DNA of 63,881 bases from Nitrospinaceae bacterium. GTDB taxonomy: Bacteria > Nitrospinota > Nitrospinia > Nitrospinales > VA-1. Position numbers and translations under genes: made by a program. Below the pieces are notes generated by a model. The model had not been told where the DNA came from. It searched no databases and was given only the letters and a program-made list of their open reading frames with translations. Location of the stretch: assembly GCA_023271875.1 (NCBI GenBank), contig JALPWY010000005.1, positions 1-63,881 on the forward strand. The letters run 5' to 3'. Below, one piece after another: positions 54,498-63,814 of this stretch (positions are counted from its first letter, which is position 1; each line of letters starts with the position of its first letter).

Positions 54498-54672
54498 GGG
54501 GTAACAAAAAGCATATTTAAAGAACTATAGTTTTTGAATCTAAAATATAAAATGTTTTGCTCACCTTCAGACATTAGATAAAGCCAGAAGTAAAGTCAAA
54601 CCATATTAAATTATCTTTAGGGACTTTCGAATGAATGATTTATTAACTTATTGAAATTATGAATTTTAAAGC

Positions 54673-54701
54673 TTGACAATTGAAATATTTGACCATATCT
54701 T
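54673..54701 (+). promoter_or_regulatory. Sigma70-type promoter before the 58-residue gene
   Basis: TTGACA, 17 bases, TATCTT. It lies about 97 bases before the ATG at 54798. The -35 box is perfect and the layout matches the clpB promoter (both continue TTGACAATT). Confidence 0.5.
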
Positions 54702-54797
54702 TGTTTTTTTAGTATCTAATTGATTTTATGAGGGTAAATCCATTAGTAAAATTTTTCCTATCAAACTAATCTTACATCTATTTGTGAGGTAAAGCCT

Positions 54798-54974
54798 ATG
54801 TTCTACGAAGTGAAGGTATTTGATTCTCGGGGACAGCTTAAAAAAGTAGTGTCTTCTAAAAAATTAAGTAATCGATTCTGGCGTATGAAAGATAACCTGC
54901 CATCGTACTACGAGGAAAGTTCTGTAAGGTCTGATGATTGTAATTCGCAGGGGGAATACAGGTTAAAAAGGTAA
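54798..54974 (+). CDS. 58-residue small protein of unknown function
   Basis: A small basic soluble protein (MFYEVKVFDSRGQLKKVVSS, NRFWRMKDNLPSYYEESSV). It is a complete frame preceded by GAGG about 9 bases before ATG and by a good sigma70-type promoter. The beta-type start and tyrosine-rich middle do not match a family I know. It lies alone between tsaB and the ribonuclease D gene. Confidence 0.5.
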   Translation: MFYEVKVFDSRGQLKKVVSSKKLSNRFWRMKDNLPSYYEESSVRSDDCNSQGEYRLKR

Positions 54975-55177
54975 GTGTAGAGGAGTTTTTATAAACTACT
55001 TTTAATCTCTCCATGATCACTGAAAAGTGATGCTAATCTTGTTTGCGTGGCTGTATTGACTTATTGTTTTAATCTATTTGTGGCATAATAGGCCTTAAGC
55101 AATTACGCAGGAAAGGTAGTTTCCCGGTATTTTAAAGTTACATCCCTACCTCTTTTTATCATGATTGAGATTATTTA

Positions 55178-56380
55178 ATGTATTTAACAACTGAGAAAGG
55201 CTTAGCTGATTTTTGTGATCAGTTGAATTCTAGTCCCACCTTAGCAATTGACACAGAATTTGTTAGAGAAAAAACCTACTATCACAAGTTAGGTCTCATT
55301 CAAGTTTCTGATGGCACACACTGTGCCGCAATCGACCCAATTCATATTTCCAATCTAGAGCCATTTCTGAACCTGGTTCGTAACCAAAACACAGTTAAGG
55401 TATTTCATGCCGCCAGGCAGGACCTTGAAATATTGCATCGCCTTTGCGATGGGGTAATTCAACCTGTATTTGATACCCAGATAGCTGCTTCTGTTGTGGG
55501 GTGGGGTTCGCAGATTTCTTTTGCAAAAATTGTTAACAAGGTTCTAGGAAAAAAAATTGATAAATCAGAAACTTACACTGACTGGTGCAGACGACCCCTA
55601 AGCGAGCGGCAGATTGAATACGCTTTGGATGATGTTCGCTTGTTATTTCCTGTGTACGAGAACTTGATAAAAGTTCTTAAAAGGCTTAACCGGGAAGAAT
55701 GGCTTCAAGGTGAGTTTATACCGCTAGAAGATCCGGATAACTTTAAAGCCCCAAACCTTGAAAAACTATATATGCGGATCAAGAACATAAGAACCCTGGC
55801 TCCGAAAAACTTTGCAATTATCTGTGAACTTGCTCAATGGCGTGAAAAAGAAGCACAAGTGAGAGACTGCTTGGCCAAGAATATTGTGAGAGACGAATCA
55901 CTATTGGAGTTAGCACGTAAAGCACCGATAGATAGTGAAGGATTGAGTCGTATTCGAGGTCTTCACAAAAATGAGATCACGCGTAGTAAGAAAAATATTT
56001 TAGCTGCTATTCAGAAAGGGCTGAACCTTCCTCTGGATCAGATTCCAAAATTACCAGAATTTGAAATATATAAGGCACCTCCCGGTATAGAGGAAATGCT
56101 TTCTGCTCTCGTTCAAATCCGCGCAGAGAAACTAGAAATCGAACCTAGTGTTTTGGCGGACCGAAAAAAGATTAATGACTTTGTTAAATGCTTTGACCAA
56201 AAACTAAGCCTTAAAAATCACCCACTTTTTTGCGGTTGGAGAAAACAAGCTATTGGCAACCAACTTTACTTGGCTTTAACAGGGGAAATAGCCTTGGCTA
56301 TTGGAAAAAATGGTAAGCTGAACAATTTTTCTATTGATTCAGATCTCAAAAAATCTACTAGAGAGGATTTCCCCTCTTAA
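55178..56380 (+). CDS. rnd: Ribonuclease D
   Basis: A DEDDy 3'-5' exoribonuclease for tRNA and stable RNA 3' maturation. Exo motifs: AIDTEFVREKTYYHKL (Exo I), FHAARQDLEIL (Exo II) and YALDDVRLLFPVYE (Exo III with the Tyr). An HRDC domain (~210-290) contains LAQWREKEAQVRD. Normal length (400 residues). Confidence 0.95.
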   Translation: MYLTTEKGLADFCDQLNSSPTLAIDTEFVREKTYYHKLGLIQVSDGTHCAAIDPIHISNLEPFLNLVRNQNTVKVFHAARQDLEILHRLCDGVIQPVFDTQIAASVVGWGSQISFAKIVNKVLGKKIDKSETYTDWCRRPLSERQIEYALDDVRLLFPVYENLIKVLKRLNREEWLQGEFIPLEDPDNFKAPNLEKLYMRIKNIRTLAPKNFAIICELAQWREKEAQVRDCLAKNIVRDESLLELARKAPIDSEGLSRIRGLHKNEITRSKKNILAAIQKGLNLPLDQIPKLPEFEIYKAPPGIEEMLSALVQIRAEKLEIEPSVLADRKKINDFVKCFDQKLSLKNHPLFCGWRKQAIGNQLYLALTGEIALAIGKNGKLNNFSIDSDLKKSTREDFPS

Positions 56381-56417
56381 GTGAAAAAATAGACTTATTA
56401 GCTATAGTTGTTCAAAC

Positions 56418-57026
56418 TTAAGCGTTCTTAGCTAAAAGCAAAGACTGCAACTCTTTGAATCGTGGGTTTTGACGGAGGTTTTCTATATCTGGGTCTGTTT
56501 CAAGTATTTGATGGTTTTTAAACCCATTTGCGATTGCTTGCTTCAAGGATTCGATGCCCTTAGGGACATTGCCTAAAAGCGCATAATAGCAGGAAAAATT
56601 ATAGTGCAGAAGAGGGTGATTGGGGTTTATCGACTCTAGAGTGTTTAATGTTTTTAGAGAAAGTTGAAAGTTTTTTTTGTTTAGGTAGGCGGTGCTTAAA
56701 TTGATATAGGCTTCTTCAAAACGATTATTGTGATGCAGTGCCATGTTGTAGTTTTTTATGGCTTCTTCTGTTTTATTTTGTTTTAAGAGTTTATTCCCTT
56801 CGTTGTAGTGATAAACACCCATTCGTTTTTGAGCCTCTGGACTTTTGTGGTCTGTTTTCTCTTCATTGTGAGCATGAATGAGTCCTTTATTGCTCTTTCC
56901 ATTTGCAGAGGTTGGTTTTTCTGATTGTTTTAAGTAGAACCCCATCTGATCAGTTGTAAGAAATATAATTGATCCAATAATAAGGAGGAGAGGCATTAAC
57001 TGGAGAAATTTGTTTGGAATGTTCAT
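56418..57026 (-). CDS. Membrane-anchored TPR protein
   Basis: A 202-residue protein with an N-terminal transmembrane anchor (FLQLMPLLLIIGSIIFLTT) and about three TPR motifs (MGVYHYNEGNKLLKQNKTEE, RFEEAYINLSTAYLNKKNFQ, PLLHYNFSCYYALLGNVPK). ATG 57026 is taken; a GTG three codons upstream is possible. It is 59 bases downstream of the DUF115 gene on the same strand. A scaffold role is likely; partners are unknown. Confidence 0.78.
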   Translation of the reverse strand: MNIPNKFLQLMPLLLIIGSIIFLTTDQMGFYLKQSEKPTSANGKSNKGLIHAHNEEKTDHKSPEAQKRMGVYHYNEGNKLLKQNKTEEAIKNYNMALHHNNRFEEAYINLSTAYLNKKNFQLSLKTLNTLESINPNHPLLHYNFSCYYALLGNVPKGIESLKQAIANGFKNHQILETDPDIENLRQNPRFKELQSLLLAKNA

Positions 57027-57084
57027 AGTTGGCACGATAAAAAAAATACTTTTTAGATATGATAATTGTAGTGTGTCGATAAAA

Positions 57085-58494
57085 TCAAGAATGGTAGGTT
57101 AAAAATTTCATTAACTCGTTTACCGAGCCAAGAGGTATTACGTTGTCAATTTGTGCGCCATGCGAGCATAAATTGTATATTTTGATTTGAGGATTTACAG
57201 CAGCTATTTCTTCAATCGCACGTAGATAACTATACATTGCTTGGTTAGTCGCTACGTTGTTTCCAACAATATTTTTGACGTTTACTATTCTCTGTTTCAT
57301 GCTCTCTGATTTGTAGTTTTCTTTGAGCATACTCGTACTATCCAACCTATCAACCATTTGTTTATTATTATTTGAAAAGCTTGAATAAGTTCGATTAGAG
57401 GGGAATGAAAGGTCTTGCCCTGTCAAAAATATCGGATTACAGCCAAATTGAATTAGTACGTCTAGCGCGAGACAGGAAACAGAACCACCAGATTGAGTGC
57501 TTCCCTTGCTATTAATAACAGATTCTTCTTCCGTGAACTGAGAATTCGTTTGTTTAAAGACCACAAATTTTTCACCCTTATAATAGTGAACAACTTTAGT
57601 ATTTGCAGATGGAGTAAATATGAGCTTTGCCGAACTTTCTAAAAAATCTCGAAAATATTGAAAACTATCTTCTTGGGGATCTAAAGAAAACACATAATCA
57701 GGGACAATGCCCTCGCGTGATAAAATTGGGAATGCGGTGTCGACGCACGCTAAAATAAAGTTTTTGTCGACCTGTTTAAGGTATGGGAAAATGTCGTCAA
57801 GTGAGGGCCCTGCACTGACCAGTAACCCAGGTTTTCCCTCGTGCTTAGAGTGTAAAATTTTTATTCCAGAATTTTGCCCCACGATTTCTTTATTTAAAAT
57901 ATAATTTTCTTTTTCCAGGTCACCGAGAACAGTGGGAAATCTACGTTCCATCAACAGAACTTCTAACGAATTCGTCAACTGGGGAAATGAAGAGGGGATA
58001 CATTTGAATGAAGGTGAGTGGAAAATAACCTCAAGATCTTTTGTGTTTGTACTTTGCATTTCCCCCATATACTGTACGATCTCAGTCGAAACGATTTCTT
58101 CGTTCAATCCATGGACAATGTGGAATCTTTCATCGAGCAATGCTTTGGACTGATTTCTCAGGATCATTGCGGCAAGTAAAAGATCAGGGTTCAACTCTAT
58201 CGCAAGAAGGAATCCATTGGGCCCAATTTTTTCTAAGAGAGCGTCTATGTGGTATCCGAGTCCAAACCCGTAAAGGCAAACTTGACTTCCGGTTGTTACT
58301 TTTTCAGCAAATGCTTGACCTTCTTTTACAGGGTCATACATGCTGTGTATGAGTATATTTTTAAAGCGGACGGTGTTATCTCCGGAGGGAGTATTTTGCA
58401 CTTTAATCGATGAGGGTAGTGGCTCAGTTAGGTGCTTTGTACATGAGCTATGTTTTTCTAGCAGCTTCATGTTGTTTTTAAAGAAGTGGCTCAT
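57085..58494 (-). CDS. DUF115/MAF-type protein (6-hydroxymethylpterin pyrophosphokinase MptE-like fold)
   Basis: A 469-residue cytosolic protein of the DUF115 family, which includes motility-associated factor (MAF) glycosyltransferases of flagellins and archaeal MptE. The core shows GKPGLLVSAGPSLDDIFPYL, NFILACVDTAFPILSREGIVPDYVFSLDP and the SGGSVSCLALDVLIQFGCNPIFLTGQD block. A role in nonulosonic-acid or other surface glycosylation is typical of MAF proteins. No flagellin or sugar genes lie nearby, so the target is unknown. Confidence 0.85.
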   Translation of the reverse strand: MSHFFKNNMKLLEKHSSCTKHLTEPLPSSIKVQNTPSGDNTVRFKNILIHSMYDPVKEGQAFAEKVTTGSQVCLYGFGLGYHIDALLEKIGPNGFLLAIELNPDLLLAAMILRNQSKALLDERFHIVHGLNEEIVSTEIVQYMGEMQSTNTKDLEVIFHSPSFKCIPSSFPQLTNSLEVLLMERRFPTVLGDLEKENYILNKEIVGQNSGIKILHSKHEGKPGLLVSAGPSLDDIFPYLKQVDKNFILACVDTAFPILSREGIVPDYVFSLDPQEDSFQYFRDFLESSAKLIFTPSANTKVVHYYKGEKFVVFKQTNSQFTEEESVINSKGSTQSGGSVSCLALDVLIQFGCNPIFLTGQDLSFPSNRTYSSFSNNNKQMVDRLDSTSMLKENYKSESMKQRIVNVKNIVGNNVATNQAMYSYLRAIEEIAAVNPQIKIYNLCSHGAQIDNVIPLGSVNELMKFLTYHS

Positions 58495-58667
58495 AAAAGA
58501 CAGTTTTTTTAGCTAGTCAAGCGTATCTAATAATTTAACTAAATTTTTATGTTTGATTGATTTCATCTCTTTAATCATACCTAGGATATCCCATAAACTC
58601 TTGTAATCTAGAAAAAATTGTTCTAAATAGTTTACCGTGGACTCTTTTAAATATACTAATTTAAACT

Positions 58668-60521
58668 ATGTCGGTGATACCACAGGAAAACAGTAAGTCA
58701 CGTGTGAGAATTCTTCCTGATGATTTGGCTAATCAAATCGCTGCAGGTGAGGTAGTTGAAAGACCAATGTCCGTAGTCAAGGAGCTTGTGGAAAACTCGA
58801 TTGACGCAGGGTCTACACGTATTTTAATCGAAATAGAGCATGGTGGAAAAAAGCTTATACGTGTGACAGACAATGGGTCTGGCCTATCATTAGAGGATGC
58901 GGAGCTTTCTTTTTTACGTCACGCGACAAGTAAAATTAGCATTTCTTCAGATCTTGAGAAAATAGTTTCTTTGGGGTTTCGAGGGGAAGCACTTCCAAGC
59001 ATTGCTTCGGTTTCGAAAGTGCGCATGACAACCTCTGCCGACGAGCACCTAGGTGGGGTGATTATTTCGATAGAGGGTGGTGGTTCCACTCAAACTAACG
59101 AGACGTCCTGCCCTCATGGGACAACCATAGAAGTTTCCCAGCTATTTTACAATACCCCTGCTCGAAAAAAATTTCTAAAAGGAGATGGCACGGAATCTTC
59201 TCATATAACTCAAGTTGTAACGCAGCATGCGTTAGCACATCCTCAAATACACTTCACACTCATCAATAATGGCCGGAAAGTTATCGATGTTTTGCCAACA
59301 GATCAGCATTTGTACCGAATCGCAGAGTTATTTGGGGCTGAACTTGCTAAGGAGCTTGTTCAGGTAGATACCGAGTACGGCGACTACCGACTTGAGGGGT
59401 TTATTTCTAGTCCAGTTTATACCCGCTCGTCACGCTCTGCTCAGTATTGTTATGTAAATCAGAGGTTTGTTAGAGATAAAGTGATTCTTCATTCTACTCA
59501 GCAAGGTTATAGTCACCTCCTTCCCAAAGGACAGCATCCCGCAATCTATCTTTTTTTATCGATGAACCCAAAATTATTTGATGTGAATGTTCACCCTGCT
59601 AAAGCGGAAGTTCGCTTTGCTTTTCAACAGGAGGTCCACCGTTTTGTAAGTGGCTCTGTGAAAGATTCGCTAAGTGGTAGCAAAAAATTGTCATTACCTT
59701 CTATGGATCAATCAGAAAATAGATTTCATGCTACTTCCCAGTCAAGGCAAACAGATCATAGGGGTGGTCCTGCATCTAATTACTCTGAAGGTCAATCCTC
59801 TGCTAGTCTGTCTTCAGCAATGGAGTTAATTTACAAGGACTCTGCTGCACGATCAGTTGACCTAGAGTCAACGAGGCTCAGGTCATCTCAAGTTGAAATA
59901 TTTCATGAAAAACCCAGCGCTGTTTCAAATCTTATTTATTCTGAGTTTGAACCTTTGGGCCAATTAGACCGTTCATTTATCCTGATGCAGGGGAAACCTG
60001 GAATACTTGTGGTTGACCAGCATATAGCTCATGAACGTGTACTTTATGATCGCTTTAAAAAAGCAGCGGAAAATAAAAAAATTGAAGTTCAACAGTTGCT
60101 GTTTCCGCTAACTATGGAATATTCCCCAAGTGAAGTAGAACTGTTGGTTCGCCATAAGGATTCTTTGAGTGAGCTTGGATTGGAGTTGGAACTATTTGGT
60201 AAGAATGAGTTTTTGTTGAGGACAGTGCCCGCAGTTTTAAAAAATAACGATAAGGAAGAAATTATGCGAGAAATCGTTGATATGCTTCCTGCGCAAAAAC
60301 ATGAGGAGGCATTACACGAGAAATTTGAAGAGATACTTATTATGATGTCTTGTCGTAACGCGATAAAAGTCAACATGTCTCTTAATTTAGATCAGATAAG
60401 GAAACTTATTTCAGATTTGCAAGAAACTGAGATGCCATATACCTGCCCACATGGTCGTCCTATAGCGCTCTTATACGATATAGATTCGATATTAAAAAAA
60501 GTTTTTACGCAAGTAAAATGA
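58668..60521 (+). CDS. mutL: DNA mismatch repair protein MutL
   Basis: A GHKL ATPase that links MutS to strand incision. N-terminal motifs: IAAGEVVERPMSVVKELVEN, DNGSGLS, GFRGEALPSIASVS, NTPARKKFLK and VHPAKAEVRF. The C-terminal endonuclease-type motif DQHIAHERVLYDRF and CPHGRPIALL are present, so it is the incising (non-E. coli-type) MutL class by family rule. Normal length (617 residues). Confidence 0.97.
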   Translation: MSVIPQENSKSRVRILPDDLANQIAAGEVVERPMSVVKELVENSIDAGSTRILIEIEHGGKKLIRVTDNGSGLSLEDAELSFLRHATSKISISSDLEKIVSLGFRGEALPSIASVSKVRMTTSADEHLGGVIISIEGGGSTQTNETSCPHGTTIEVSQLFYNTPARKKFLKGDGTESSHITQVVTQHALAHPQIHFTLINNGRKVIDVLPTDQHLYRIAELFGAELAKELVQVDTEYGDYRLEGFISSPVYTRSSRSAQYCYVNQRFVRDKVILHSTQQGYSHLLPKGQHPAIYLFLSMNPKLFDVNVHPAKAEVRFAFQQEVHRFVSGSVKDSLSGSKKLSLPSMDQSENRFHATSQSRQTDHRGGPASNYSEGQSSASLSSAMELIYKDSAARSVDLESTRLRSSQVEIFHEKPSAVSNLIYSEFEPLGQLDRSFILMQGKPGILVVDQHIAHERVLYDRFKKAAENKKIEVQQLLFPLTMEYSPSEVELLVRHKDSLSELGLELELFGKNEFLLRTVPAVLKNNDKEEIMREIVDMLPAQKHEEALHEKFEEILIMMSCRNAIKVNMSLNLDQIRKLISDLQETEMPYTCPHGRPIALLYDIDSILKKVFTQVK

Positions 60522-60619
60522 TTAAAAAAGCTTTAAACTTTAAGGCTAAAAATGCGTGTCTGTGGATGATTTTAGGATTACCTTGGGGGCTGCTCTAAGG
60601 GCTTAGGATAGTAGTTGGC
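60522..60619. other. Intergenic, nothing recognised
   Basis: A short spacer after mutL. A run of A/T after the stop is not preceded by a clear hairpin. Confidence 0.3.
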
Positions 60620-60739
60620 CTAATGACATGTTCCTCCCCATCCTGCCATTTTGATTAGCACGTTCACAGGCGCATTAAGTTCCCCAACCTCATAGCGAAT
60701 ATAAGTGCGAAAACCTACGTTAGTCAATCTTGCATGAGG
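60620..60739 (-). pseudogene. Possible C-terminal remnant of an FGE-fold-like protein
   Basis: A 38-40 codon open stretch without a start reads ARLTNVGFRTYIRYEVGELN and then APVNVLIKMAGWGGTCH before a stop. TNVGFR is the closing signature of many FGE/SUMF1-type domains. Upstream is a stop codon and AT-rich sequence. It looks like the tail of a lost gene. The match is short, so confidence is limited. Confidence 0.4.
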
Positions 60740-60823
60740 TTAATTTTTTCTAATTTTTTTAGGTTTTGGGCTAACAGGGTCATGCAAAAACTGCAGATAT
60801 TAAGTTTTGGGAGTTGGAATTAA

Positions 60824-61579
60824 TTACGCTAATTCGACGCCATTTTTTCTAAGAAATTTGTATGCTTCGTCGATCCAGTAACGTTCTTTTTCCAACTTAT
60901 AGTCTGGTAGGTCTTTTGATGAACCGATAATAGATTTCATCTCGCTAATCGCCTCATCTTTTTGTCCTTTTTGATCAAGGAGATTTGCATAGTGATAATG
61001 GGCATTGAAAAAACCAAATGAATTGATAACTTCTTCATACGTTTTTAAAGCTTTGTCTTCTAAGCCTGCTAGCCTGTAACATTCTGCTAGTCCTAAAATG
61101 GCATTTCCGTAGTCATGCTTTTTATCTATTTTGACTAATTCTTCGAGCGCTTCGGCTCCATCTGAGTAATTTCCCATAGCATGAAAAGCTTTGCCTAGAC
61201 CATATCGCGCTTCATTCGATTCACCGTCTCGTTGAATTGCCTCTTTAAATTGAGGAATGGCAAGTGCATACTGTTTTTGTTCGAGATACGTTTGGCCAAG
61301 TTTTTCATAGTGGTAGGCTTTGTGGAACTTGCCTATCATTTCTTTAAGCTGAAGAGTTTCATCGGTTTCTACTTCCTTAGACTTATGCTTTACGGTTTTC
61401 AGTATCGATGGGCTTGGTAGATTACCTCCCTTTGATTTTACGGTAAAATAGTAGGCTACTGCACCGACAGGGAAAAGAACCACCATTATAATAATCCATA
61501 TAAAGTGTTCCTTACGTTGCATGCAGTCTATGCACATCCAAACCATAAATACTAATGCCAATGTGATTAAAATATCCAT
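60824..61579 (-). CDS. Membrane protein with PLDc_N-type head and TPR repeats
   Basis: A 251-residue protein. The N-terminal ~50 residues contain two hydrophobic segments around MWMCIDCMQRKEHFIWIIIM, the pattern of phospholipase-D nuclease N-terminal (PLDc_N) domains. No HKD motif follows. Residues ~75-220 are TPRs (YHYEKLGQTYLEQKQYALAI, ARYGLGKAFHAMGNYSDGA). A probable membrane scaffold. It lies 43 bases downstream of panD, so it may be the last gene of the pan operon. Confidence 0.82.
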   Translation of the reverse strand: MDILITLALVFMVWMCIDCMQRKEHFIWIIIMVVLFPVGAVAYYFTVKSKGGNLPSPSILKTVKHKSKEVETDETLQLKEMIGKFHKAYHYEKLGQTYLEQKQYALAIPQFKEAIQRDGESNEARYGLGKAFHAMGNYSDGAEALEELVKIDKKHDYGNAILGLAECYRLAGLEDKALKTYEEVINSFGFFNAHYHYANLLDQKGQKDEAISEMKSIIGSSKDLPDYKLEKERYWIDEAYKFLRKNGVELA

Positions 61580-61622
61580 GAAAAAACGACTCTCTTTAAG
61601 TTATTTGTTTATGCAGAAAAAA

Positions 61623-61982
61623 CTATATTCCTTTTTTCTTAATAGCTTTATTATTTTCGTTTAGAACGAGAACTTTTGGAGATATGTTTTCCTTGTCTAG
61701 TTGCATGATACCATAGGCAACAATGATGATGCGATCATTTATCTTTGCAAGATGCGTGGCTGCCCCATTAATTGATATGCCTTGTTCGCCCCGTTTTCCT
61801 GGAATAGCATAGGTGATAAATCGATGGCCATTGTTTATATTGAAAACATGAACTTGCTCATGGGTTCTTATGCCAACCTGATCCATTAAGTCCTCGTCTA
61901 TTTCGATACTTCCTTCATAGTCTATTAGGACATCAGTGACTCTCGCCCGATGTAGCTTAGATTTTAACATTATTTGTTGCAT
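61623..61982 (-). CDS. panD: Aspartate 1-decarboxylase
   Basis: Makes beta-alanine for pantothenate. A pyruvoyl enzyme formed by self-cleavage between Gly24 and Ser25 in DYEGSIEI, exactly at the canonical position if the start is 61982. Further conserved: KLHRARVTDV, and NGAATHLAKINDRIIIVAYG. Its ATG overlaps the end of panC. Confidence 0.96.
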   Translation of the reverse strand: MQQIMLKSKLHRARVTDVLIDYEGSIEIDEDLMDQVGIRTHEQVHVFNINNGHRFITYAIPGKRGEQGISINGAATHLAKINDRIIIVAYGIMQLDKENISPKVLVLNENNKAIKKKGI

Positions 61983-62830
61983 TAAATTTTTCCTATAATA
62001 CGGTTATCTATAAGCCGAGTACTGCCAATTCGAACGGCTAGTGCGACTAGTACTTTTGAATTAATTTCGGTTTGTTCTGTGAAACTCTCTGGATCGCATA
62101 CGGAAATATAGTCAATTTTCGTTCCTTGTTTCTGTTCAATGGTTTTCCGGATTTCGGTACGAATGTTTTCCACTGAACGCTCGCCTTGTGCCACGAGGGC
62201 TTGGGCTGATTCAAGAGCCTGAGACAATGCCCGGGCAGAATTTTTCTCTAATTTGGATAAATTGCGATTCCGTGAACTCATAGCAAGTCCATCTTTGTCT
62301 CTTACAATTGGCTTTCCCACAATAGAAACATCCATGTTCAAATCATGTACCATCGTTCTAATCACTTCTAATTGTTGCCAGTCTTTTTCTCCAAAATAAG
62401 CAATATTTGGATTTGTAATATTAATCAGTTTTAAAACAATTGTGGTAACACCTCGAAAAAAATGAGGGCGGCTTGTCCCGCAAAGATAGTTTGCTTTATC
62501 CTCCACTGTCACAAAAGTCTGAAATTTTTCAGGATATAAATCTTTCTGGTTAGGATTGAAGAGGACATCTATGCCGGTAGTTTGTAATATTTGTTTGTCC
62601 GATTCAATGCATCTAGGATAAGAATCAAAATCTTCGTTAGGACTAAATTGGGTGGGATTTACGAAAATACTAACCACTGTGGCGTTGCATTTAGCGATGG
62701 AGGTTTTTATCAGGCCTAGGTGTCCTTCGTGCAGGCAGCCCATAGTTGCTACAAACCCAATTGTTTTATCTCTGGAGCGGGTTAAGCGGCTCCACTTTTT
62801 CATTTCTTCAATTGAAGTAATAATTTTCAT
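61982..62830 (-). CDS. panC: Pantothenate synthetase
   Basis: ATP-dependent condensation of pantoate and beta-alanine. Motifs: GFVATMGCLHEGHLGLI (HxGH), SIFVNPTQFSPNEDF, YFGEKDWQQL, VRDKDGLAMSSRN. Normal length (282 residues). It is co-transcribed with panB (27-base gap) and panD (overlap). Confidence 0.97.
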   Translation of the reverse strand: MKIITSIEEMKKWSRLTRSRDKTIGFVATMGCLHEGHLGLIKTSIAKCNATVVSIFVNPTQFSPNEDFDSYPRCIESDKQILQTTGIDVLFNPNQKDLYPEKFQTFVTVEDKANYLCGTSRPHFFRGVTTIVLKLINITNPNIAYFGEKDWQQLEVIRTMVHDLNMDVSIVGKPIVRDKDGLAMSSRNRNLSKLEKNSARALSQALESAQALVAQGERSVENIRTEIRKTIEQKQGTKIDYISVCDPESFTEQTEINSKVLVALAVRIGSTRLIDNRIIGKI

Positions 62831-62857
62831 GTAGACCTTTGTGTACGCGCATACTTT

Positions 62858-63703
62858 TCAGGCGTCCTTTGTTTTCGGCATAAGTTTTTTAATTTTTAAA
62901 TTATAAGAGTGATCAGCATCCGGAAATATTTCATCGCGCACTTCCTGAATATAATTGTTTACGGCTTTTTTAGTTTCGTTAGCTAGGTTGGTGTATTTCT
63001 TAACAAATTTTGGGGGCGGGTCCATGCCTAACCCAAGCAGGTCGTGGAGCACCAATATCTGTCCGTCGCATTTGACGCCAGCCCCTATGCCGATGGTAGG
63101 TACCTTTAGACACTGAGTTATTTCAGCTGCTAGATCATCATAAATTCCTTCGAGAACGATTGAAAATACACCAGCATCCTGGAGCGCAAGGGCATCCTGT
63201 TTGATTTTACGTGCATCCGTGAATGTTTTTCCTTGGACCTGGTATTTTCCAAGGCGATTTATTGATTGAGGTGTTATGCCTATATGCCCCATTACGGGAA
63301 TATCTACATCGGTCAAAGCTTGAACTCGCTTGGCCATGCTAGTTCCACCCTCCAGTTTTACTGCCTGGGCACCTGCCTCCTGAATAAATCTTCCGGCATT
63401 AGTGATGGCCTGTTCATTAGATATTTGGTAGGACATAAAAGGCATATCTGCAATAAGAAGAGCATTATGACAGCCCCTACTTACGGCACAGGTATGCATA
63501 ATCATTTCTTCTATGGTTACCGGAAGTGTTGTGCTATGACCCAGAGCCACCATGGCTAAGGAGTCACCTACTAGTATTATGTCAATGTCTGTTGTGTCGA
63601 TTAGTCGGGAAAAACTATAGTCGAACGCGGTAAGCGCTACAATTTTTTTTAAAGAATTTTTTCTTTCCGCTATCATGGGGACAGTTTTTTTATTATGATT
63701 CAC
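62858..63703 (-). CDS. panB: 3-methyl-2-oxobutanoate hydroxymethyltransferase
   Basis: First committed step to pantoate. Motifs: VALTAFDYSFSRL, ILVGDSLAMVALGHSTTLPVTI, KLEGG, VMGHIGITPQSINRLGKYQVQGK, IGIGAGVKCDGQILVLHDLLG. The start is GTG 63703 with GAGA about 8 bases upstream; ATG 63676 would cut the normal N-terminus. It is the first gene of panBCD. Its promoter must lie in the ~80 bases before the terminator at 63784. Confidence 0.96.
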   Translation of the reverse strand: MNHNKKTVPMIAERKNSLKKIVALTAFDYSFSRLIDTTDIDIILVGDSLAMVALGHSTTLPVTIEEMIMHTCAVSRGCHNALLIADMPFMSYQISNEQAITNAGRFIQEAGAQAVKLEGGTSMAKRVQALTDVDIPVMGHIGITPQSINRLGKYQVQGKTFTDARKIKQDALALQDAGVFSIVLEGIYDDLAAEITQCLKVPTIGIGAGVKCDGQILVLHDLLGLGMDPPPKFVKKYTNLANETKKAVNNYIQEVRDEIFPDADHSYNLKIKKLMPKTKDA

Positions 63704-63783
63704 GATAAGTTCTCTTTAAATAAAGTGACATACATAAAAAACTTTTTAGAAAAAGGAATTTTTTTATTATTTTAATGGTCAAT

Positions 63784-63814
63784 AAAAAAAGCCCAACGAC
63801 GGAAGTCGATGGGC
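63784..63814 (-). terminator. Rho-independent terminator (transcript from right of window)
   Basis: Read on the minus strand, GCCCATCGAC TTCC GTCGTTGGGC is a hairpin with one mismatch, followed by seven T residues. It ends a gene lying to the right of this window and insulates the pan operon. Confidence 0.8.
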
